Assembly: GCA_949152475.1 (NCBI GenBank)
Contig: OX424555.1
Location: 56,587,977 to 56,651,976 of the forward strand
Reading direction: 5' to 3'
DNA: 64,000 bases
Source of the DNA: Terebella lapidaria
Lineage: Eukaryota; Annelida; Polychaeta; Terebellida; Terebellidae
Under the pieces are notes generated by a model. It was not told the origin of the DNA and searched no databases. It saw only the letters and a list, made by a program, of their open reading frames with translations. The position numbers and the translations under genes were made by a program. How positions within the stretch are numbered: position 1 is the stretch's first letter; every line of letters starts with the position of its first letter. Below are positions 1-10,863 of the stretch, piece by piece.

Positions 1-2
1 AT

Positions 3-464
3 TATCTTTCCCACCAATTAAACGAGACGCAACGGAAATGGGCTACTATAGAACAGGAAGCGTACGCTGTAGTATATGCTCTGCAGAAGCTAAGACCATA
101 TTTGTATGGATCAGAATTTGTAATTCTGACAGATCATAAACCACTGAGATCTTTATTTGCCAGTGAGTATCAGAATACTAAAATTCAGCGCTGGGCGGTA
201 CTTTTGGCAGAATATGGGGCTACTATAGAGTATAAGCAAGGTAAAAATAATGTCAGAGCCGATATGCTATCACGTATCAAGGAAACGCCCAGTGTTGCTG
301 CCATAACACGTAAACCTGAGAGGAGAGAGCTCTTAGAGGATGGAATCCAAATTAATGAGCTGATTAGGTTACAAAGAGAGGAATTTCCAGAGGAATTTGA
401 AGCCGCTGAAAGCGAAGATAGTATAGACTATAGCCTATTACACGGATATTTAGTCAGCAGATGA
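3..464 (+). pseudogene. pol: Ty3/gypsy pol: RNase H domain, 5'-partial
   Basis: The frame is open from the window edge. The reading runs from the end of reverse transcriptase into RNase H. I see SHQLNETQRKW followed by the IEQEAYA acidic motif, then the LTDHKPL motif with its conserved aspartate, then IQRWAVLLAEY and the RADMLSRI signature that ends gypsy RNase H domains. In life it removes template RNA during reverse transcription. After RADMLSRI there are about 60 residues of linker, and the frame then stops at 462-464, exactly where sequence resembling the middle of integrase begins in another frame. The zinc-binding integrase N-terminus is missing, so this end is a deletion junction and not a natural C-terminus. 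Family assignment is secure; the function of this copy is lost. Confidence 0.92.
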
Positions 465-1185
465 TATTATAAATGCATTCGTAGAAGGTTTCCTGCCTCG
501 GTTCTCCTGTCCGGAGATCATTATCAATGACAACGGGCAAGGGCTAGGATCGCGGGCATGGCAAGCTTTTTGCGAGCAGGCTAATATAGAATTACGGAGG
601 ACGACTCCAGTGCATCCTCAATCTAATGGTAAAGTGGAACGCGCAAACAAAACAATAAAGGACATATTGTTAAAGCTAGTAGCAAATGAACCAGCGCTTT
701 GGTATAAAAAACTTTCGAGTGCGCTAGCAGCTTATAGAGTCGCAATTTCGGATAGTACAGGGTATAGTCCTTATTACTTGCTGTATGGGCAGCAACCGAG
801 AGTACCGTTAGATAAATATCTCCGCACAGATAATGTGTTTGGTAATCGCCTGGATGAGCTGGCGAACGCTCATCGAATTGCACGGGAGGCCACGGAACGT
901 GCACGGAAGGCTAACAGAGATCGGCTAAATGCCAAGGCCGAAGATGGCCCCCTTGAAGTAGGTGATTCGGTATTAGTCCGTGCCGAAGAACGCTTGACAA
1001 ATACGGCACGATGGGATCCGGGTTACACGGTGACCCGAGTACAGGGTACCACGCATTGGCTGCGTGAAGATAAAACAGGCAAGACACGCAAGGTTCACAG
1101 AGAGAAGCTAAAAATAGCTGACCCTAGCCTAGATTGGGACAGTATACCCCCCAGGCCCAGGAGGCAACGGGCCCGGGTGGAATAG
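454..1185 (+). pseudogene. pol: Ty3/gypsy integrase, C-terminal part (N-terminal half deleted)
   Basis: The frame is open from 454 to the stop at 1183-1185, without a start codon of its own. It begins in the middle of the catalytic core (DDIINAFVEGF). It contains the second catalytic aspartate in IINDNGQG and the glutamate in HPQSNGKVERANK, followed by the AAYRVAISDSTGYSPYYLLYG region typical of gypsy integrases. The C-terminal part has VGDSVLVRAEE and WDPGYTVTRVQG, matching the GPY/F module, with VHREKLK after it. The HHCC zinc finger and the first catalytic aspartate should lie upstream but are absent, because RNase H linker sequence abuts this frame at about 450-460. The encoded integrase could not be active. 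Confidence 0.92.
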
Positions 1186-1537
1186 GCTAGATGTAATATG
1201 ATGAGACCAATGAGGAGCGAGTTAGGGGGAGCTTGGTAGCAGACGATGGTGGCCTGGCGGCCCATCGGAAGCAGAAATGGGATATAGAATTACCATGCCT
1301 ATTGTTACAGCTAGATTATTGACCGCCAGTGATAACTCTAGTTAGTAGACAATAGATGAGTCATAGCGGCTGTACTTAAAGCCAAGACTGGGTTCCCGCC
1401 CTACACTCCAATATGGAAGCTGTGCACAGTGACACACACATACACAGTGTGAATAAGAGAGAGTACATGTACCAGTAGCTAAGTGACACAAGGACTTAGT
1501 GACGGATAATCAAAATTGACAGTTGACATTGGTCGCC
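1186..1537 (+). other. pol-env spacer
   Basis: About 350 bases between the integrase stop and the env start hold no convincing coding sequence. In errantivirus-type elements env is expressed from a spliced subgenomic RNA, so an acceptor site would be expected here. I cannot pick one confidently; there is no strong polypyrimidine tract close to the env ATG. Confidence 0.5.
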
Positions 1538-2794
1538 ATGCGAGTCTCAGTAATTATTCGAGTGTGCCTGTTGGTCACACTAGTTAACGCTCACACCAAA
1601 CTGTCGGATATGATGCAACTCATACCGACCGGCTTCGAGTTAGCAACACCGAAGCGAATGACGATCCAACGAGGTGTTTGGAGAGTCCACACTATTGTGA
1701 AAGACGAGAGTTACGACACCCTACGTCGAGTGAGTGGCGAGATCCAGAGGTTAGCACACCAATTCATCGACGACTTTCTTCCACATTTGAACTGCCGGTT
1801 CGACAATCCACGACCATCTGCGAGAGACTGCGTGCAGCGGCAAACCGTACGTATGTTGGCAACACAACTCCAACTGTACGTGCACGCACCCGAGACGCTA
1901 GCTGGCCGATTACGGGAGCGCCGGGGATTAATCAACGCCTTGGGCAAAGGACTTACATGGCTGGCAGGCACCGCAACGCAAGACGACGTTAACAAGGTAG
2001 AAGATCTCGTCAAAACAGCGAGACGAGAAAACAGGAAGATACTCCACAGGGTCTCGGATCTAGCATCCATTTTAGATCGTGCCCTGGTGGAGCATGAGCA
2101 AGATCACGCGCGCATCGCATCGATGTGGGGTCAACTCCGACAACTCCAACGTAGAACCGCGGCGTGGTTCCAACGAGTCAACGGGGTAGAGAAAGAAGCT
2201 ATGTTGACGGAGGCCGTTCAATACCTGGCCTCCATCCGAAACGAACTACTTCGCTTGAAGATGGACCATCAACAAGTCCTACAAGATCTGGCAATGCATA
2301 GAGTTTCACCTGAGATATTGCCAGAAACCCTCTACACCGAGATCACCCACGAGATCGACGCCATGGGGTACGTTTCGATGCCATTGCAATGGGTCTATAA
2401 ACACGGCCAAACCAATTACTTGTTCGAGACCCAGGGACAGATCGTATACACCCTGAGCATTCCGTTCGGTGAGTTGACCCCGTACCTGTACTACGAGCTA
2501 CACACCTTCGCGATGCCCGTCAACAACCTGTCGTCCATGATCTTGGTTGACACCCATACCGAGATCGGTTACAACACAGAGACTGGTGAAGTATCCGCCG
2601 TGGAGAGCTGCGTCGGGGAGGACCTAATGATCTGCCCTCCAACGCCGGCGTACTCCGGGGAACACCTCCAGTGTGAAAGGACAATCATCAATAAAAGACA
2701 GGTAGATCCAGCAGTATGCACAATACATCGCTTGCCAGCCTTGCAACGTACGAGATTCGTCGTCATGACACCGGGTGGGTCCTCACTATCCTAG
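1538..2794 (+). pseudogene. env: F-type envelope glycoprotein, N-terminal reading frame (frameshifted)
   Basis: I place the start at the ATG at 1538 because it has a good context (gccATGc) and gives a signal peptide: a basic start, a hydrophobic core and a small-residue end at LVNA. Counting from that Met, RERR at residues 126-129 is a furin-type cleavage site. It is followed directly by a glycine-rich hydrophobic stretch (GLINALGKGLTWLAG) that looks like a fusion peptide, then a long heptad-like helical region. This arrangement is that of baculovirus F proteins and errantivirus Env, class I fusion proteins that mediate entry. The cysteine-rich part begins near CVGEDLMICPP. The frame ends at 2794 without a membrane anchor; the anchor lies in another frame downstream. 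Upstream neighbours are gypsy RNase H and integrase. Confidence 0.85.
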
Positions 2795-3351
2795 AGGAAG
2801 AGCTTACCTTGACCTGCCGGGGACGCCCAGAGGAAAGGACCCTCATTCCGACAGGACTGTATAGACTGACCCTCGATTCATCTTGCACCCTCGCGGGACG
2901 AGAATGGAGCTTAAAAGGGGAGGTCGCCGCCCGCTCCAGTGTCAACCTGACGACTACGGACATCTCCATCGATACGTCGTGGATAGACCGCTTGCCAGCG
3001 CACCAAGATGAAGAAGTCGATATGAACATTTTGCCAGATTGGAATGTTAAACTAAATATTAGTTCTGATAAATTGATGGACAATTGGCAATTGCATGATT
3101 TTGATGAAAATGATGAATTATTTGATGATGATTTGTATGATGATGTGACTAATCATGTTTCTGTTGTAAATGTCGTAATTGCTATGATTGTGATAACCAT
3201 AATCATAATGTTTGCAGTAGCACTGTATAGGAGAAGAGAATCTATTAAGTATTTCCTTCAACCAGGTCAGAAAAAGAAAAATGCCAAAGAGGAAGATAAC
3301 GTAACTTTAAGGGACGTAGTTATTAGAGGAGATACAATAGAAGCTGAGTAA
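2695..3351 (+). pseudogene. env: F-type envelope glycoprotein, C-terminal reading frame with membrane anchor
   Basis: The frame is open from 2695 and overlaps the end of the upstream env frame by about 100 bases in the -1 frame. It contributes the end of the ectodomain, with cysteines and an acidic stretch (DENDELFDDDLYDD). A strong transmembrane helix follows (VVNVVIAMIVITIIIMFAVA) and then a basic cytoplasmic tail (YRRRESIKYF) ending at 3351. This is the anchor missing from the upstream frame. I see no classic slippery heptamer in the overlap, so an inactivating indel is likelier than programmed frameshifting. Base composition changes sharply near 3010: upstream env is GC-balanced and CpG-rich, while the stretch encoding the anchor is AT-rich. 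Confidence 0.82.
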
Positions 3352-3374
3352 AATACAATATTTTACTTTTAAAT

Positions 3375-3385
3375 AGGGGAGGGAA
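3375..3385 (+). promoter_or_regulatory. Polypurine tract
   Basis: AGGGGAGGGAA immediately precedes the TG that starts the LTR. This is the expected position and composition of the plus-strand primer for reverse transcription. Confidence 0.9.
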
Positions 3386-3584
3386 TGTAAGGAATACGTG
3401 ACATATATCAGTGCATCATAACAATACAAACACAACCCCTTTAATTTTTATACCATATAATATTCTTTATATTGATGGGTACATGTTTAAGTGGGTTAGT
3501 CAGTTATCGGGTCAAGGGATGCACGTGCCAATAAACACACTGGCACTGGTTACAAACAACTAGACAATGTAGTATCAATTAACT

Positions 3585-3592
3585 TATATAAG
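3585..3592 (+). promoter_or_regulatory. TATA box of the LTR promoter
   Basis: TATATAAG lies about 200 bases into the LTR. It is the best core promoter motif in the repeat, with transcription expected to start roughly 30 bases downstream. The assignment rests on position and sequence only. Confidence 0.5.
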
Positions 3593-3762
3593 TGGCAACT
3601 CCCCACATTATAGATGAGTAATATATATTTCTATTGTTCTCTGAGTGCACTAACTGTGTAATAAATAGCCCGCAGCATGAGGGGCTAGTGAGAGAGGCCA
3701 CGAGTTGGCACAGGGCACATATCTAATGTAACGAACACAACGAGAGAGAGAGATTGGTTGTT

Positions 3763-3768
3763 AATAAA
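3763..3768 (+). terminator. LTR polyadenylation signal
   Basis: AATAAA lies in the last 80 bases of the LTR, downstream of the TATA box. A second AATAAA is at 3660-3665. Either could direct 3' end formation of the element's RNA. Confidence 0.5.
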
Positions 3769-3839
3769 CAATCTTCAACATCCTCGCCGAGTTCCGAGCC
3801 TGGTTCCTTTTTAATGTAAGACGACATCAGTACCTTACA

Positions 3840-6800
3840 AGGTGTGAAAAGAACCGCGCGAAAAGAAATTATGTTATCGCCGTCATAAAGTAACAGTGCT
3901 CAGTGACAGCTCGTTTTTTGTCGATGTGCTCCCGAGTTCGAAGACCATCGACAGCGAGCTAGACCCACTCATTTCGGCTAGACGACTTAATGGCTTAGAT
4001 ACTTGCGGCCATATAGCAAGGCCATCGGACCGGAGGTCGACCAGCGGAATCCGTTGTACATTCCGATCTCCTATAGCTGCTGGGGTCCATCGCTAAGCGT
4101 TTCTGATATGATGCACAGCAGTGCTCGGGATATTTTATGGTCGACAATCCGCGAGGATTTCGGTTTTCTCGCAGAAAGCCGGTAAATATGTTTTGGTTGC
4201 GGCGCTGGTCATGCCCATGCCCGAGGGCATCGGTACTTAGGAGGTTGCTTGCTTAATCATAGGTTTGGGAGAATTTTGGGCGGGGACATCTCGCTCGAGA
4301 TTGGATATTTTCCAAGTCAAGCACGTTATTTATCTACAGGCATTTCAGCAAAATTAGTCAATTGCCACTGGACTGTGTTGTCCATAACAAATTAGAAACA
4401 AAAACTCACGGAAATAGGAATAGGCCTATACCTCAACGACGTTGTATAACATACGAATCTGCCATCGGGGCCTTCTGAAGATACTGTCGAAACTTACTGT
4501 AATTGACTATCATATGATGCAGCAAAAGCTACGAGTAAATTGCGAAATCCATCACAACGATGTCGTAAAAGTGTTATTTAATATGCCAGTCTCGATGTTG
4601 CATGGAACCAGTGCTCTGCAATAGCTGTTCGATAGTAATAGGCTGGCTCACGTAATAAAAAAGTGAGAATAAAAAGACCCCCTACTTTGTTTTTACTCCT
4701 ACAATTACAAATTACTTCTGCAACATCACATCACATCCCTCAACAGCACAAAATACCAAAGTCAATCTTTATTCAAGGAAAAAGTAGGGAACACCACCAG
4801 TAACGTAGTAATGCTGAGAAAATCGATTGATTTATTAGTAACACGGACCTTCAATCAGCTCTCCCGTAACGAGCCGCGCAGAAAGAGTTAGGGATGAATT
4901 GATGTATGGATGGCATTAGGTTTCTGCTAATTACCCCGTCGCTATCACTGCACCACACGAGAGAATCTTGGACAAAGTCACGATATCGAGTAATTGAAAA
5001 GTTACAAATCACATGAACACTATCGCACAATATGTTCAATCAGAAGGGAATTAATCTAGATTAATTCCCTTCTGCGGGTGTACATATTATGTCATTGCAA
5101 AATATGTACGGGTCGTTAATGATATACGCATGTCAAATGGAGGCAAAAGGAATATTATTCAATCAGATAGTATGACATATCTTGATATGACGACATATGT
5201 TTTTCGACTGAACGTTCTTCTATATAGTTCTGGTTTTCCTCCATTATTGACCAACTCCTCGTCTGTTATTGGCGCCGTCTTTTTACGAGTATACCGCTTT
5301 TATGTGATTACACCATGTACACGGGGGAATCTCAACAAATGTATACATCAAAGTTGACTGTATATGTTACCAATGGAAACATAGAAATTGTATACCCCAT
5401 TGAAATATCTGGTATACCCGGGATTATGTTTCAATTAGCTAGGTCTCGATCTATTCTTCCGCACAACAAAGTGTGACCCGATGACTTTCAGCCTATTGAA
5501 CTAGGGTAAGCCCTGGTCACTATGCCGGGGTTGTGAGCACCCGCTGGTCTTTTCATTTTCAGAAACACTATTTATTTCGACCACAAAGTACTAGAGTCTT
5601 ATTAATTTCTATTCCCTGTGGTGTCTCGTTATCGCAACCTAGTTGCGTAACTGCGTTTGGGACTTGTCTTGTCAAATTGGTGGCGGTGACCTTACCATTG
5701 AGAATCCCAGGTGCGACTTACGCGACATGTTGCAATTTCATGGGGCTTTGGACCCAAGCTGAATAGAGCTGTTGTCCTCGGTGCCTTCCGGAAAACGACA
5801 CAATACGTTTGAATGTAGGTGCTTCCCTCCCCCTCATCCTATATTTTCACCTCATGGGGAGCTTTTGCAAGAGGCGGGGGTAGAGCTGAGCTGTCAACAC
5901 CCAGTACCGTCATTTTTTTTCCGGTACAATGCCTTACATAGAGTAACCAGGTCCCAAGTTTCTCCTCGTTATTGGAGAAACCCTGATTTAGACCCTACCT
6001 GTTGACATGCTTTACACTACCGCTAATAGCAGGTAGCGCGCACCTTGGTGCTGTCGCTGTGTTAGCGGAATTCCATCCAAATGGAGTTAACGTCCCACAC
6101 ACGTGAAAAATTCCGCTGTTGCCACTGATGGCGCCTAGGAACCTTGAGATTTCGTTAGCCTCCTCCTCGAGGTGACTTCTTCGGGGAACACGCGCACTAA
6201 CTTCCACCACTTTGATGCAAGTTCGTTGGTTCACCGAGAGCAATAACAGCGGTACATTACGTACAAGTTGGTAAAACTTGGGGAGGGAAAACTTACATGC
6301 AGAGACGCGCGACAAGTGGCTTGTTCAACGTGACAACAATATAGTACTCGAGGAAAAGTCAATGCGATTTCGAGCGGCAATCGAAAAATATAGGCTGTTA
6401 TTCGTGGGCAGCAAGGATGTAATTATCTTTGTAACATTGTTTATCAATCGTCGAGCTCATTACGTCAAGTATTAGAGCCGCGTCGGCACATTTTTGTTGA
6501 AGGGCGATAGCACGGCCCACAAGGTTTCTATCTCACGAGGTATCTAAATCTGAAACCGACCAAGTTCAAAACGACCCCACCAACTTCAAGATAGCTACTC
6601 GTCCACCATTAGCTTCGATAACCCCCTCGGTGATCCATCGTGGAACGACGACCAGCGAGCTAATTTAACTTTATTACAACCTCATTTGGAGCGCGAACGA
6701 CGACGAGAAGTCAGGTACGGTACCGGCAACGAGCGCACAACACGTCCGTAGCAATCAGGGCGCACATCAACTCTTGAAGCGCGGCTCGATAGCTTAGTTA

Positions 6801-7660
6801 GGGGAGCATATAACGAAGTTACACATTTGACCTTGGCCACGGCCATCATACCCTCGACGTAAAACTTTACTGAACGTCACCACCAGTAAACCACCAGAGA
6901 GAAAAAATGTGGGGATTGTTCAGAGACGAACGACGAAATGCACTCCTTCAAAGGCATTGAAAGGATTTAATGATGTTTGAAAAATTTGGCGACATCTTTC
7001 CACGTCCATATTTTCAGCGAGCTCTCCGAAAATTGGAAGACAACAGCCAGGAATGCGGAGAAACAGCCAACGACAAACTAAGCATTTTACACACGGATAG
7101 CAGCTTTCCATATAGATGATTGACCCCCTAACTCCTCCCTTCCTTCCTATGCTTCTTGACGAGACAAGATATTAAACCCGTCCTGACTGTGGTCATGTCA
7201 CCAAATCAACTGAACGAGGGACGTCGTGGACATAACGTTATCTAAAAGAGGCATTTACAATCGAGGAGGATATACACTATGCTGATGTGTCTTGGCATTC
7301 TGGGGGGCATTCAGCTCCGTGAAAATGACAGAGGCTTTGGCATGTCTAATAAACATTCCGTGCTCCAAGGATTTTTGCTCTGAATTCTTTTTTTTATAAT
7401 TGTCTTCACTTGATTGAACTCCAACGGACTGAAAGGTCATAGAGCGGAGCGGAGCAACAGGTGCTGCGTGGCTTTGCTGTGAGAGAAAGTAGAAGTTATT
7501 CCCTAAAAAGCAAGATATACATGTACATGTATGGTTTGAAGTTCCACACAGATTGGACACACCAAAGTGATGGTCACTCTTCACATAATTGGTCTATACC
7601 CTCGACGCTGCCGGAAGCACCACGACAAACTCTCAGCAAGTCTTAGTGATATACCCTGTC
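3840..7660. other. Flanking DNA, no convincing gene
   Basis: No recognisable protein or RNA gene. The 3840-4185 stretch is less AT-rich than its surroundings and has two offset open frames: 3896-4096, and about 3991-4181, the latter closing just before a donor-like GCCG|GTAAAT. An exon with a frameshift is possible but nothing in it is recognisable. From 6000 to 6900 CpG is more frequent than in most of the window, again without a coding signal I can support. Confidence 0.4.
5041..5074. repeat. 34-bp perfect palindrome
   Basis: The sequence from 5041 to 5074 reads identically on both strands and is centred on TCTAGA. The complementarity continues imperfectly outward (AATATGT near 5030 against ACATATT near 5082), giving a hairpin of about 60 bases. 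No clear target duplication flanks it. Confidence 0.9.
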
Positions 7661-8040
7661 GCCCACTTCACTTCACGGGGAAAAGGCTTCGTCCTCTTTA
7701 GGAAAATGAGAACGGGTAAAACGACAGCGGGGAAACCCCACCGCGTCTGTCGCAGTTCCCAAAACAGAAAATACTCTCAAACCAGTCCTCGCAGTTCCGT
7801 CGAGAAATAACAGCCAGAGAAGCCGGTGTTCTTCGCCACGGGAATGATACCTTAAAGGTGTTCGTTCTCCCGACTGAGGACGGACGGACAGAGGGACAAA
7901 TAAGCTTGCCCGCTCCAGTTTAGCTGCGAGGGTTGCGTTTGGAGATCGGTTGCGGACGTCGGAGGGCACGCTATAGCTGGCAGATCTGACGCTGGCGACA
8001 AAACGCCTCGACACCGACCACATAAGTTAATGGCAATCGC
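7661..8040. promoter_or_regulatory. CpG-rich patch, candidate promoter region
   Basis: By eye there are more than 30 CpG dinucleotides in about 380 bases, in a window where CpG is otherwise sparse, and the G+C content is near half. In animals with mosaic methylation such patches often mark unmethylated promoters. A TATA-like box and a strong donor site follow within 190 bases. An ORF covers part of the minus strand, but such a composition makes chance ORFs common. Confidence 0.4.
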
Positions 8041-8097
8041 GTTGCTCCTGTGAGGACTAGTTACTGGCCAGGGGTCTGTTTCACTCTGGGGTGAGGA

Positions 8098-8184
8098 TAT
8101 AAAGCTGATGAAGACAAAATATTTCGTTTAGCTGGAACTATTGGCTTGACACTCTTGGATAACTAACGTTCACGAGGGAGACTG

Positions 8185-8223
<39 letters not shown>
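8098..8223 (+). promoter_or_regulatory. TATA-like box and candidate non-coding first exon
   Basis: TATAAAG at 8098-8104 follows the CpG-rich patch. About 120 bases later, GAG|GTAAGTTTG gives a near-consensus splice donor (GT at 8224-8225). A transcript starting near 8130 and ending its first exon at 8223 would contain no long ORF and would be a 5' untranslated exon. The gene it might belong to is not identifiable; the only gene supported downstream on this strand starts about 44 kb away. Confidence 0.25.
8188..8223 (+). repeat. (AG)n microsatellite
   Basis: A pure run of about 18 AG dinucleotides, ending at the candidate splice donor. Confidence 0.97.
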
Positions 8224-8225
<2 letters not shown>

Positions 8226-8226
<1 letters not shown>

Positions 8227-10863
8227 AGTTTGTGGAGTGAACTGGAATGTAACCAGAATCTCGTCAGGTTGGAATAACCATATTTGCTGCTTGGGAAAGG
8301 AAATATTGTAAAAATTGATGTGAGCAAAAGAGTTTTTGAAATTCCCATGTGGCATGCTGTATTATTACTTAATAATAATGTTTGAGAGTGGGATAGCTGC
8401 ACGCGTAACACCTAAAAGTTAATTTTATTCTCCTGCTCAAGATATGAATGACGTGCACTATAAGTAAGCACGAAATATCGCTATTTATTACGTGAAACCA
8501 CCAAAGCAATTATCGCACCAGCATGACTTCAATTATAGTACGAATATTGGCAATAACCCTCAGTATTATGACATAGCTACCTACTTATAGACCACTGGAG
8601 ATTGCATGTTTTGCAAGAAATTTGTCACCCTGAAGACCCTAGTACCATTGACACCGGCATAGCGCTCTACTTCTCGGTGTAAATGTGGTTGATTGATAAA
8701 GTTAGTGTTTCACAAACCAAACCAACTAAGTCTTAAATGGTGTTACGGAACTTTTATTGTATAAATGTCGTTGATTAATTAGTTAATTAATTAATCACAA
8801 CCGTGAGCCATTGAAGTGGTGTTGCCGGTTTATTCAAGACACCTATACCGGCTTGTTTCTAAGTAGCAATAGCTCCCAAACAAAGTTGTTAGCAATATCG
8901 AAATGGGGTCAATTATTGGCGAACAGGGACATCAAATTATGTCTTTAGGGTTTATGTACCATGGTGTTCGTGGTCCGTCTCGCTATGACTGTTCATGGAG
9001 TTCTCTGCGAATGTTTGTTTTGTACCCTCTGTTTATATGAATTTCTTTAGGATACTTATATTTCATATCGATTGGATATTGACATCGATGTCGTACATCG
9101 ATGTAAAAACCTTTTAATTTATCGCAATGTAGAATAACAATACGTCTAGTCGTAATTTTCCGTCATATCCGTTCATTAATTTTGACATCTATTTTTACCG
9201 ACAGCCCCAAAGCTTTAATAACCGCAGCGCCCGCGGCCATACAATAACATTCTCGCGGCCCGCTGCGGAAATTCGCATATGGACCACACAAAACGTTCAC
9301 GGAAGCAAAACACCATATAGGAGGAACAAAAAAATATTCCGCTACCTGCAGCGATTTTCAGTCACACCATTGCTGATCTATTAAGATATTGAAGTGCACC
9401 TAGAAATAACATGCTTGACGCCCAATTAGGCAGCCTTGGTACAAACTCATCCACACTTTTATGATGAAAAAAAAACGGTGTCAACCCTAACCGACACACC
9501 ATACTTTCACGCATTTATGCGTGATTTTTATCTCTCCATTGTGCTTATGAGAATAGGGTGGACCCTCCAACATAATACCACATGAAAACACAACGCTTTT
9601 ATCTCTATTATTTTTGGCACGCGATCACATATTTGTTTGCTTTTTTGAGTAAACTTTAATGACAGCGGCGCCATCGATATAAAAAAGTTAAATGCATGAT
9701 TATCCGTGATTGTCTATCAATTTTATAGATATATGATATCAGTTTCAACCACGAAATGGGTGACGTTATCAGGAATGTACCGCGTGAATGCCTTGATGCG
9801 TGATATGCTGATTTAATGGTGAAAGTTTGGTATTTCTGAAATTTTTTCTTTGGGATCCTTGTCGGATGTTGGTTTTGTGTGTAAATTACACGTGAAAATT
9901 GTCAACCTATTTGGAAATTCGAGCTAATTGTTACGTCCTCTCGTATGATCATTTTTTCAGGTAAGCTTTCAGTCTTTTCAGAGTCAAAGTACGGTGATCT
10001 ATATATAGGCCTATCACGCAATGATATATGATATGCACACTGAGCGATGGTTGCTACTGACTGCAATAACACCTTGCTTCATTAAGTAGTAGGTAATCTA
10101 TGACATTTTGACTGGTTAGGTGACTATTTGCATTTAGTGAACGTTTTTCTTTTTCAAGTGTTTGTGATTTTTTCATGATGTATATTCCTGCAGCGACTTT
10201 AATCGGTTGATAAGCAAAGAACTGTTAGCCCTAAACCGGCCTATTTTATAGCATTCCGTGACGTCATTATATTTCTGTAGGCTATATGAAGTGGTTTCAC
10301 CATTGACCCTGTCTAGGATCGTTTGTTTCACAAGATTGATCGAGACGTTATAAGCAGTTGTTAGAAGATTTGACGTTTCTATTCAATTTCATGAGCGGCG
10401 AGTGCCTAGTTGGGATAACTATTCAAAAATACACTTCCATTATGTTAGTTGAAATACTTGAATCACATTTGTCATCCCTCCCAAGTATTCCAGGCAGATG
10501 CCAATACATGTATTTTACACTTTCATCTCCAATTCACCAACATGAAAAAATGTGCCACACGGAGCGTGATATTTTTTTTTTGCACGAGTATTGTGATTTC
10601 AATGCTAGAACAGTGATGCTAAAAGTACTATAAAAGCAGAATATTTCGTGAGATTTTCCCTAATTTCCGGCAGGTAATGACCATCGTTTTACAGCAAGGA
10701 TAGAAATAACGTTGACCTTCAGCAGGTTTGGTCTGCCGCGTTTTCCCGTGCTATTTTAGGGCAAACATAATTAGCGACATGTGTTTGCCATATATGCATG
10801 AGCTACACATTTTCCCGACATATGTATATTTCCGGAATATATTAGCGTAAGTTTTTGCAATAA
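8226..10863. other. AT-rich non-coding DNA
   Basis: I see no gene, RNA gene or complete element here. The ORFs are short and of random character. A small CG-rich island lies near 9225-9265. Confidence 0.5.

Larger units (their letters stand above)
1..3839 (+). mobile_element. Ty3/gypsy retrovirus-like element with F-type env, 3' part
   Basis: The window opens inside a long-terminal-repeat retroelement. In order there are RNase H, the distal half of integrase, a spacer, an envelope gene, a polypurine tract and a 3' LTR. Gag, protease, most of reverse transcriptase and the 5' LTR lie upstream of the window or are lost. RNase H followed directly by integrase is the Ty3/gypsy order. An envelope gene after pol is the layout of errantivirus-type or retrovirus-like gypsy elements. 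The copy is defective: there is an internal deletion at about 450-460 in pol and a frameshift at about 2695-2790 in env. The 5' target duplication cannot be tested because the left end is outside the window. Confidence 0.93.
3386..3839 (+). repeat. 3' LTR, 454 bp
   Basis: It starts TGTAAGG and ends CCTTACA, a 7-bp inverted repeat with the canonical TG...CA ends, and begins directly after the polypurine tract. Inside are a TATA-like box at 3585-3592 and AATAAA signals at 3660-3665 and 3763-3768, as expected for U3-R-U5. The flanking sequence after it starts AGGT; whether this is the target duplication cannot be tested without the 5' end. Confidence 0.92.

Noticed and set aside
7673..8023. Minus-strand ORF of 116 codons
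   Set aside because: It lies in the CpG-rich patch where stop codons are rare by composition; no motif and no splice logic.
8163..8411. Minus-strand ORF ending in a run of SLSLSL
   Set aside because: It is translation of the (AG)n microsatellite.
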